This document shows positions 43,792-53,100 of a stretch of 64,000 bases of DNA, piece by piece. Under the pieces are notes generated by a model. The model did no database searches, was not told where the DNA came from, and was given only the letters and a program-made list of their open reading frames with translations. The stretch is taken from assembly GCA_965223245.1 (NCBI GenBank), contig CBDCVY010000013.1:806001-870000 (forward strand), in the 5' to 3' direction. Origin of the DNA: CBDCVY01 sp965223245. GTDB lineage: Bacteria; Nitrospinota; Nitrospinia; Nitrospinales; Nitrospinaceae. The translations under genes and the position numbers were made by a program. Each line of letters starts with the position of its first letter. Within the stretch, counting starts at the first letter, position 1.

Positions 43792-44229
43792 ATGAAAATT
43801 GTTTTGCAAAGAGTTAGTGCTTCCGCCGTGTATGTGGAAGGTAAAGAGATTTCTAGGATTGGTAGGGGGCTAATGGTTTTATTTGGCGCAGAAAAAGGAG
43901 ATGAAAAAGGGGCAGCCGATTATCTGGTGGAAAAAGTATTAAACCTTAGAATATTTGCGGATAAAGATGAGAAAATGAATTTGTCTTGTCTTGATATTCA
44001 AGGGGATGTGCTGGTTGTATCCCAATTTACTTTGGCAGGAGATTGTTCTAAAGGGCGACGTCCGGGATTTGATAAAGCCGCATCCCCTGATTTAGCATTA
44101 GATTTATATAAATATTTTCTTGAGCAACTGTCCCGTTCTGGGTTGGATGTTCAAGAAGGGAAGTTTGGAGCGAATATGCAAGTTGAAATTCATAATGAAG
44201 GACCGGTGACATTTTTGCTGGAACGCTAA
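43792..44229 (+). CDS. dtd: D-aminoacyl-tRNA deacylase
   Basis: This 145-residue protein removes D-amino acids (and glycine from tRNA-Ala) from mischarged tRNA. The substrate-binding motifs are present: SQFTLAGD and EGPVTF near the C-terminus. The N-terminus MKIVLQRVSASAVYVEGKEI is typical. Its stop lies 11 bp from the end of the convergent TPR lipoprotein gene. Confidence 0.95.
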   Translation: MKIVLQRVSASAVYVEGKEISRIGRGLMVLFGAEKGDEKGAADYLVEKVLNLRIFADKDEKMNLSCLDIQGDVLVVSQFTLAGDCSKGRRPGFDKAASPDLALDLYKYFLEQLSRSGLDVQEGKFGANMQVEIHNEGPVTFLLER

Positions 44230-44240
44230 TAGCTTGCACA

Positions 44241-45395
44241 TTAACTATCCTTTGATCTTAACAATTCATCCAAGTCCATCCGGGAAATTTTGTATTTGCT
44301 GAGAAAGATATCAATATTTTTTTCGCAGTTTTCTGCCATTATAATTTTATTTTGTTCTTTGTAGAGTTTTGCTGAAATAGACATATTGATTAAAGCTTTT
44401 TTACCCTCCTTGTTGTAATCATATAATAACGCTAAGTTGTAATAGCCATCAACCAATCGTGGGTTTAAATTGATCGCCATGTGATACATATCAATTGCTT
44501 CTACATACTTTTTAGTGATATCATAAAGTTCACCCAAAGCGTATCTTGTTAAAGCGTTTGAGGGGTCCAGCGTGGCAGACTTTTCATAATTAATGATAGA
44601 TTTCTCGTAATTTTCAGTTTCCTTATAGGCAAATCCTAGACCCGAAAAAATCTTCGCGTCTAATGGATTAAGCTCTTTTGCTAAATCAAAATATTCTATT
44701 GCTTGGGAAAAGCTTTTTAACCGTGAGTGATAAGCGCCCAAGTTATAATATGCAGTTGAATGATTGGGGTTAGTTTGGATAGCGGCTTTAAAGACATCCT
44801 TTGCATTTCTTTTCATACCGAAAATTTCAAAAAGAATTCCTAAATTATTATAAGAATCTGCGGAATCTGGGTTTAATGTAAAAGCTTTCTCTAATTCAAT
44901 TAAAGCGCTTTGATAATCGCCCAAATTTTTATACGCAACGGCTAAATTGTTGTGAATTGTTACATTTGAGAATTTTGAGTGAGAAATAGGAGAAAGAAGG
45001 GCTACTGTTTCCTTAAATCGATGAGTAGAAATATAAACACCACTCAAATTTGCTAATGTTTTAAGGTCTTTAGGTTTTAAAAGTAAAGACTTTTTAAGCC
45101 ATTTTTTAGATTCTTTATAATCCTTTAATTGATAAAGTGCCCACCCCAACTCACGGTGTCCTTCTGCATGGTTTTTATCAAGTCTAACTACGTCTTTAAG
45201 CTGACTTGCTCCTGCTTCAAAAAGACCAGATTTCAAATATGCATAACCCAGTTGATAATGAGCGTCCACATCATATGGATTTTTGTGCACTTTTTTTTTG
45301 TAATATTTTATTTGACCTTTAGCTGATTCCGGTTTGGAGTTGCAGGAAAGCGCAAATAATGAAAGCAAAAAAGCTATTCCGATCCATGGTTTCAT
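44241..45395 (-). CDS. TPR-repeat lipoprotein
   Basis: This 384-residue protein has a lipoprotein signal with Cys18 (LFALSCNS). About nine tetratricopeptide repeats follow, e.g. DAHYQLGYAYLKSGLFEAGA, IHNNLAVAYKNLGDYQSALI, STAYYNLGAYHSRLKSFSQA. It is probably an envelope scaffold binding other proteins. The partner is unknown. It may share an upstream promoter region only with its own gene, because nuoN ends 59 bp upstream on the same strand. Confidence 0.85.
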   Translation of the reverse strand: MKPWIGIAFLLSLFALSCNSKPESAKGQIKYYKKKVHKNPYDVDAHYQLGYAYLKSGLFEAGASQLKDVVRLDKNHAEGHRELGWALYQLKDYKESKKWLKKSLLLKPKDLKTLANLSGVYISTHRFKETVALLSPISHSKFSNVTIHNNLAVAYKNLGDYQSALIELEKAFTLNPDSADSYNNLGILFEIFGMKRNAKDVFKAAIQTNPNHSTAYYNLGAYHSRLKSFSQAIEYFDLAKELNPLDAKIFSGLGFAYKETENYEKSIINYEKSATLDPSNALTRYALGELYDITKKYVEAIDMYHMAINLNPRLVDGYYNLALLYDYNKEGKKALINMSISAKLYKEQNKIIMAENCEKNIDIFLSKYKISRMDLDELLRSKDS

Positions 45396-45454
45396 ACTTC
45401 CATTGTCGCAGGAAGACGAGTAAGACTCAATAATTTGGATGGATTGAGATTAAA

Positions 45455-46996
45455 TTAAAAGGGGATAGCAGATAAGGCCAGTTGCATAAACATGGAGGGG
45501 AAAATTCCCATTGCAATGATTGCCACAGAACTGATGGTTACAATAGCTGTCATTCCTTTATTAGAAACTAAGTCTATTTCAGGCTGACTATTATGAAAAT
45601 ACATCATAGCGATTACTCTCAAGTAAAAATAGACTGCAATCATACTGGCTAGAACAGCCAAAACTGCTATTAAAACGTACCCTTGCTTAATCGCGGCTAC
45701 AAATAAATAAAGCTTTCCAAAAAAACCAGCGGTGGGAGGGAATCCAGCTAAGGACAACATGAATAAACTCATTGCTGCTGCAACCATGGGTCGACGTTTG
45801 GCCAAACCTTTAAAACGATATATAGAATTTGATTCTTTGCCTTCTCCTTCAATCATAAAAACGACTGCGAAGGCTCCAACATTCATAAATAAATAAACAG
45901 CTAAGTAGAAGATAATACTGGCAACACCATCTTGACTATTAGCAACAATTCCAATGAGTAAATAACCAGCATGGGCCACTCCGGAGTATGCAAGCATGCG
46001 TTTTACATCGTCTTGGAAAATAGCCGCTATATTTCCTATTAACATCGTAAGCACAGAGGCACCAAAAAGAACCGGCATCCATATTTCATTTAATTCGGTC
46101 AAGGAAATAAAGAAAATTCTAGCAATAAGGGCAAATGCTGCAGCTTTGGTGGCTACTGACATGAAACCCGTAATAGGAGTCGGAGCTCCTTGGTACACAT
46201 CAGGGGTCCAGGAATGAAATGGAACTAAGGATACTTTAAAAGCTAATCCACAGAAAACTAAACCCATTCCGATGTAAACCAATTTATTGGAACTGTAGGG
46301 GTTTTCATGGAGTAATTTACCAATAAGTCGGATTTCGGTGGTTCCGGTTCCTGCATACATTAGCGCCATTCCGTAAACCAAAATAGCCGATGCAAAGGCG
46401 CCAATTAATAAATATTTCACCGTAGATTCCTGAGAGGCTAAGCATTCCCAGGAAAGATTTTTTACGTCTCCCGGTTGCTCTCGTCCAGTCCCATGTTTTG
46501 CGGAAAACCCACACAGGATATACAAAGAAATTGAAAAGATTTCTAATGAAACGAATGCTGTGATTAAGTTTCCGGATTTTGCTAAAAACATCATCCCTAC
46601 AACTGCCATAAGAACCAAAGTAAAGTATTCTGCTTTGTGCTCGTGGTCTGGTTTTGGATACCGAAAGGATGCTAAAATTGCAAACAAAGACATCAAGAGA
46701 AAAATAATATTAAAGGTTTGGGAAAACCTGTCATGAATGAGTGCACTACTGAACATTTCCGGGTTGGTACCATTATCCAAAGTGGGAGCACCGATCCAAA
46801 GATAAACTGAATAGGCTAAAGCACCCACAATTCCTAAGGCTGCAATTTTAGATAATTGGGGATTGGTGTCTAAAGACTTAGACAATCCCATTAAGAGAAG
46901 GGTGAAAGCCGTTAAAATCAAAACCAGTTCTGGCCCAATTGCGGCCCACTGCATATCAGCTAGGTTTATCGATACCTGCATTTTTAGCAAATCCAT
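45455..46996 (-). CDS. nuoN: NADH-quinone oxidoreductase subunit N
   Basis: This 513-residue antiporter-like membrane subunit of complex I has about 14 TM helices. The core is PFHSWTPDVYQGAPTPITGF and KRMLAYSGVAHAGYLLIG. A Glu in SLEIFSISLYILCGFSAKHG and Lys in AAFALIAR-neighbouring helices fit proton pathway residues. No other nuo gene is in the window: the gene upstream is divergent, so nuoN either ends a nuo operon that was rearranged or stands alone. Confidence 0.95.
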   Translation of the reverse strand: MDLLKMQVSINLADMQWAAIGPELVLILTAFTLLLMGLSKSLDTNPQLSKIAALGIVGALAYSVYLWIGAPTLDNGTNPEMFSSALIHDRFSQTFNIIFLLMSLFAILASFRYPKPDHEHKAEYFTLVLMAVVGMMFLAKSGNLITAFVSLEIFSISLYILCGFSAKHGTGREQPGDVKNLSWECLASQESTVKYLLIGAFASAILVYGMALMYAGTGTTEIRLIGKLLHENPYSSNKLVYIGMGLVFCGLAFKVSLVPFHSWTPDVYQGAPTPITGFMSVATKAAAFALIARIFFISLTELNEIWMPVLFGASVLTMLIGNIAAIFQDDVKRMLAYSGVAHAGYLLIGIVANSQDGVASIIFYLAVYLFMNVGAFAVVFMIEGEGKESNSIYRFKGLAKRRPMVAAAMSLFMLSLAGFPPTAGFFGKLYLFVAAIKQGYVLIAVLAVLASMIAVYFYLRVIAMMYFHNSQPEIDLVSNKGMTAIVTISSVAIIAMGIFPSMFMQLALSAIPF

Positions 46997-47134
46997 TGAT
47001 TTTCAATGATAAAATAGCGTCACGTCTGAGGGATCCCAAGCATGTAGAGGGTGTTTTAAAACATTTCCCCCGTTTTTTCAAGCAAATGTTGAATAACTTT
47101 AAATAGCAAAGGGGATAATCAGCAAAACCCTTGA

Positions 47135-47140
47135 TATAAT
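47135..47140 (+). promoter_or_regulatory. Possible -10 element (TATAAT) for the giant gene
   Basis: TATAAT lies 26 nt before the ATG at 47167. No good -35 box is seen at the usual distance, so this is tentative. Confidence 0.3.
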
Positions 47141-47166
47141 AGTACAAAAATTTGAGAAGCTCACCT

Positions 47167-50100
47167 ATGGCGTCCATTAAAAATCTTTCGTTTTACACCT
47201 TATTTTTGTTGTTGTTATCAGCTTTTTCCATTTTTCCGGTGGAAGCTGCTATCCCAACTTTCACAACACCAACCCAAATAACGACTCACCCTGCAGATGA
47301 TTTCGCTCCTTCAATTTCTCAGGATGGAAAATCCTTAGTATATGTTTCTGACCGCTCAGGAAATTTGGATTTGTGGGCAAAATATTTAGTGCCTGGAATT
47401 CCTCCCCCTGACCAGCAATTGACTTTTCATAGCTCAGAAGATAATTCTCCCTCAATTAGTCCTGATGGAAATTATATAGTATTTGTGTCCAACCGTTCGG
47501 ATCCTAAAGGAGACATATATATAGTTTCTTTATCAAAATCTATAGATGAAAAGGAATCCAATACTCGTCCCATTAGATTAACTAATGAAAAGACAGCGGA
47601 CGGCGACCCTGTTTGGTCCCCGGACCAAAAGTTTATTTATTTTACTTCCGAGGAAATTTCTACTGGGAAGAAGCATATTTATAGAATTGAGGTGGGTTCA
47701 CGTAAAAGGAAAAGAATAAGTAAATTGGAAGGAATTCAGCCTACCTTATCGCCAAGCGGTAAATACCTTGTATTCGTTGCTCAAGGAAATGAAAAAGGAC
47801 TTAGGGTGCAAAACCTGAAGTCACAATCTATCCATAAACTTACTTTAGGTAATCATATTGATTTATCACCTAAGTTTTCTTTGGATGGAAAAACCGTATA
47901 TTTTACTCGCTATGAAGATGACACAAATTATGATGGTGTGATTGACATTGAGGACCATCCTAATTTATGGAAAACCCGATTAGGACAATCCACATCCAAA
48001 AGAGAGTTTCAGTTAACAGATAGCTCCACGTTTGACCTGCTTCCCATCGCAGGAAACAAATACGTTTACTATACCTCCCATCGAAAAGATAGTACTGATA
48101 TTTGGCGACTCCCGTTGCAAGGAATTTTGCCAACGCAATCTGATTTTGGGCAACAATTGCAGGTGGTCGAGGTTCTTTGTGAAGACAAATATTATTACAA
48201 CTGCATTTTAGCTGATAGTAATTTGTCGCAAGTGTTTCCAACTGAGGAAAGTTTAGCGCGAGTTCAGTATCGTAGAGCTCGTGGCTATCAAAATTTGAAG
48301 CATTTTAATAAAGCCAAAATGCTGTATAAAAATGTTTTTGATTCATTTCCCAATAGTAAAAAATATCAGGGTTGGGCAGAAATAGATTTGATTCTGTTGG
48401 ATGTTGCTGACTCAAGGAAAGAAGGTCAAACAGCATTTAAAAACAAAAACGAAGAGGCTTTAAAAAAATTACAAAAAATTGAAGAACGTTATTCCGAACA
48501 AATCAGTGTTGTTTCGCGTGCACAGTTGGAACGTGGTCAAATTTATATTTCACTACAACAGTTTCCTGAAGCACTTTCTGCATTTAAATATATTATAGAG
48601 ACATATCCTTCCTATCGAATATTATCCGCCGAAGCTGCATTTTCACAAAGTAAAGTTTACTCAGAAGTTGGAGATCAAAATGGTCTCATCAACTCCTACG
48701 TGCAAGTTGTTAGAGACTATTATGATGTTGAATCCTGGTCTCAGAAATCCATACAAACTATTCTTGGGATATTTGAAGAGTTTCCAACATTAGAAAAGAA
48801 AATGGTAAGTCTGCAGTCTTTAATTAAAAAATATAAAGACTTACCGCGGTTGGCCTCCGCAGCGCAAAATAGAATTGGAGAGTTGCTGCATCAGGCAAAT
48901 GAAAATCTACTTGCCAAAGAAGCTTATGAAAAAACCATAGCTCAATTTCCTGATATCTCTAAAGAAAAAGACAAAGCTCATTTTGCTCTAGCGCAAATAT
49001 ATGCGGAAGAAGAAAACTTTGAAATGAGTCTAAGCCAATATCAATTAGTTCAATCCAGTTCGGATAGTTTGAAGGAAAATATTCAGGAAGCAAAAACGGA
49101 GTACATTCGTCAGTCAATCGAAAAGGGAAATTGGGAGTTAAATGTTGGAGAAACTAAATTAGCTCTCAAGACATTTAAAAAATTAATGGATTTTAGTCCT
49201 CAAACTGTGGAAGGGCATCGTGGATATATTCAATCTCATGTTGCTCTTAAAAAAACAGATGAAGTCATTAAATTTTATGAAAAGCAGGTTTCTGTTTCAG
49301 ACCCTCTTCCTGTGCATTTGTATAGCTATGGTTTAGCGTTAACTTATCTTAATCCACCGGATTTGAATAATGCTAAAGAATCAATTGAAAAAGCATTGGT
49401 GAAGCAGTCGAACAATGCTTTTTACCACCAAACCATGGGTTGGATTTTTGAGCAAAAAGAACGAGAAGAAGGAAAAAGAGATTTTCTTGAAAAATCACTC
49501 CAGGAATACAGAACCGCTTTGGCCTTGAACGATGAAGAAGTGGATCCACAAAACGAAGCTAATTTGCTTTTAAATTTGGGGAACGGGAATTATCTGTTGA
49601 AAAACTATTTTTCCTCCTACAGATACTATGATAAACGATATCACTCGAAACGAAACTTTGTGAATGTTGATCGCGAGGCATTATTCTATCAAAGGTATGC
49701 GGAGTCTGCTTTTAAAGTAGGTTTCCCGGAACAAGCGGTGGATTTGTATAAGAAATCATTGAAAAAAATATCAACGAAAAAAGATATCTCTCGGATGGCA
49801 GAGTTAAATGATCGTATTGCCTTAGCATATCAGGATTTAGGAGATCATTCTAAAGCGGTCGAATATTTTTCCAAAAGTTTAGAGCTGAATAAAGAAAATA
49901 ATAATGTGACAAACTTTTCTCGTTCTCTTCGAAACATCGCAAACAATCTTTATTCTTTGAGTGAAAAAGAAGGTGAAAGCCAACAGTCCTTAAATAACGC
50001 GTTAGGTCATTATTTCCAGGCGATAGAAAATTTAGAAAAGTATGGGGTAAAAGAGAAGGAAAAGAAAAAGGGAAAAGGTTTGATCAATATCGATATTGAA

Positions 50101-53100
50101 ACTGGGTTGGATGAAGATGCTTCTTCCGCTGCTTTGGGTTTTGATAAAGTTGGAGAGCAAAAACTCATCTTTAACTATATTGGCAAAATTTATGGAGATT
50201 TTGGGGATTATGATCGTGCGATTGATTATTTTGAGAGGAAATTACAGCTAATTCCTGAGGATTTAGACCCTAAGGATAATATTCCTTTATTGCTAGAAAA
50301 GGCTTTGCTCCTCAATCAATTAGGTAACTTTAACTTTCGTGAGAATCAATTAGCCAAAAGTAAGGATTATTTTAAGAAGTCGTATGATGTTAGTCAATCA
50401 ATTGATAATCGTCAGGGTTTAGCAGTAAATGCCGCGAATATTGGCCGTTTGTTAATTGATAAATGTCGCAAGCAGCCATTAACTACATTGATAAGTGAAT
50501 TAAAGGAAACAATAAAGTTTTTAGAGAAAACCTCTAAAGTTTTGGATGATGAAAAAAAACCATTAGCAAATCCTGAGTACCGTGTGCTCCTTAAAAACTA
50601 TTTGGGAGTTTATTATTATTATTTGGCTTTTCAGATTCCTAAGGATGAGAAAAAGCAGGCAGAAAAAAAAGTCCATTGGAAAAAAGTATTTAAAAATTCA
50701 GAAGGCGATATTCTGACCGAATTTTCTTATGGAAAAAAATCGTTAGAAGCTTTTCAGCAAGCATATATTTTGGCTCTTCCAATCAAAAGCCTCGTTGGAC
50801 AAAAACTAGCTGTTGCATTGAAGCAAAATACAGATGTTTTGCAAAATTTATTAGGGAGTGTAAATGCCAGGAAAAAAGAAGTGATAGCCCCCAGATTACA
50901 GGCCGATTTCTTGAAAATGGAATGGCAGTATAAATATCTGCAAGCATCTCTTCATAAAGGTGAAAAACGTTTGGAGACTTTGTTCGAAGCTGAAAAAATG
51001 CTTTCTTCGCGGCCTTATGGGATTTCTTTTGGACCAGGTGGTTTGGAATTGATGCAAGATTTATATCAGGAAATAGTGCGGAACTTATTCAGTGAAAAAA
51101 GATTAGGTGAAGCTTTGCATTATTCGGAAAAAGGCTTGAGATTATCGCTGATCTCTGAGCTTCAAGAAATCCCATTTGAATTTAAAGATGAAATTCGCAG
51201 GAGTTATTTTGAAGAGATCCGGGGATTTCGTCAGGATTGGAACGGAATAATGCAATCCTTAAGAAATGAAAAAATAAGCTCAGATGAATTTAGAGAGAAA
51301 TCTCAAGATCTATACGAGGAATACAAAGAGTTTTTATTAAGCGTGGAGGAGGAAGATTTAGAATTAGTTTCTTTTATTTCGCCAAAAGTTCCAAACATAT
51401 CCAGGGTGCAATCCGTTTTGGGGGAAGGAAGAATTCTGCTCAAATATCAAATGATTCGAGAAAAATTAATTGTATGGTTTATTTCTCAAACTTCTTTTTT
51501 TGGGGTGCAATTATCTCCAAAACCCTATTTTTATCCCATATTATTGCGTTTCTCAGAGAAAGGTCAGACTTTAAATAAAAATGAATTAAATATATTGAGC
51601 CAACATTTGGTTTATCCTCTGAGGGAGTTTATAAAGAACGCCAAATCGCTGATTATTCTTCCATTTGGCTCATTGGAATTTTTACCATGGCCTTTATTGA
51701 AGTTTAATGGAAAACCATTGATTGAAGAGTTTGATTTAATTTACGCAAAATCTTTGGATCAATTGGTTCGAGCCTCGGACAACAAGAATTTATACAACTC
51801 TCGGTTTATGGGTTTTGAAATAAATGAAACCACTTTCAATCAAATAAGGCCTCAATTTGCTTCTTCAAAAAACTATATAAAGGAGAAAGGCACCGTTGAT
51901 GAGTTTTTCAAGGGGTTGAATCAATATGGAGTCATAAATATTGATTCTCAAGCAATATTAGACCAATCAAACCAAAATAACTCTTACATGAGCTTAACCA
52001 ATCGCTTGAATCATTATGAGCGATTTTCTCTTAAGAAATTATTAGAAAATAAAATTGAATCACATTTGATAGCTTTAAATGATTCACATTTTAAGTCATC
52101 CACTTCTTCATTTATTTCCCCGACGGCTTCTTTGGTCCATGGGTTGGCCTTTGTCGGTTTTCCTGGAACTTTATTGAGGATAGGTCATGTCGATCCTAAA
52201 ATTCATGATGAATTTTTGAAAGTTTTTTATGAGGATTTACGTAAAAGCTCTCCTTCCAAAGCACTTCGTAGAGCCCAATTATATTTAATGGAAAAATTTC
52301 CTCAATCTGTTGGATGGACGAATTATCGTTATTATGGGTTCCCCGGAATGTCAAAAATCGAAAAAGAGGAATTTGCTCAAGCTCATTATGAATCCAATGT
52401 CTCCCAAGGTGTGGAAGAATTTAAGAATAAAAACTGGGAAGGGGCTATTAGTTATTTTGAAAAAGCATTGGCTTTAGTGAATTATTTGGAAGATCAGTCT
52501 TCAGAAGATCAATTAATTAAGACCATTGTGCAAGCCGCATATAATCGGGGTGACTATTCGAAAGGAATTGAGTATCAAAAGAAAGTTTTAAATAATTCAG
52601 AAAACGGAGAAGATCCGGAGCAACTTGCTGAGGCACATTATTTCTTGGGAATTCTTTACTCAAGAGCTGAGAAATACTCTGCTTCCGTAAATCATTTGAA
52701 AAAAGCTTTATCTATTTATCAAGAGTACGAGATCTTAGATAAACTCGCTGAAAGTTATGGAACGTTGGGAGTGGTTGAAGAAAATGCATTAGATTTTGAT
52801 AACGCTTTAAAAGCATTGAGTGCTTCAGTCAAAATTAATGAAGAAATAGGAGAGGATTTAAATCGTGGCAAAGAATTGAGGCGAATAGGACGTGTCAATT
52901 ATTTGCGTTTGAATAAATATGCCGAAGCTCAAAAATATTTTTCAGAGGCGAACTTATTATTCCAAGAGCTGAATAATCCAGAACAAATCGTTGAAAGTTG
53001 GCTGGAGTTGGGTTTGGTGTCAGAAAAGTTGGGCGACTTTTCAAAGGCATTAGAGTTTTATAAAAAAGCAGAAGGATTGGCCCAGGAAAATAACCTCAAA

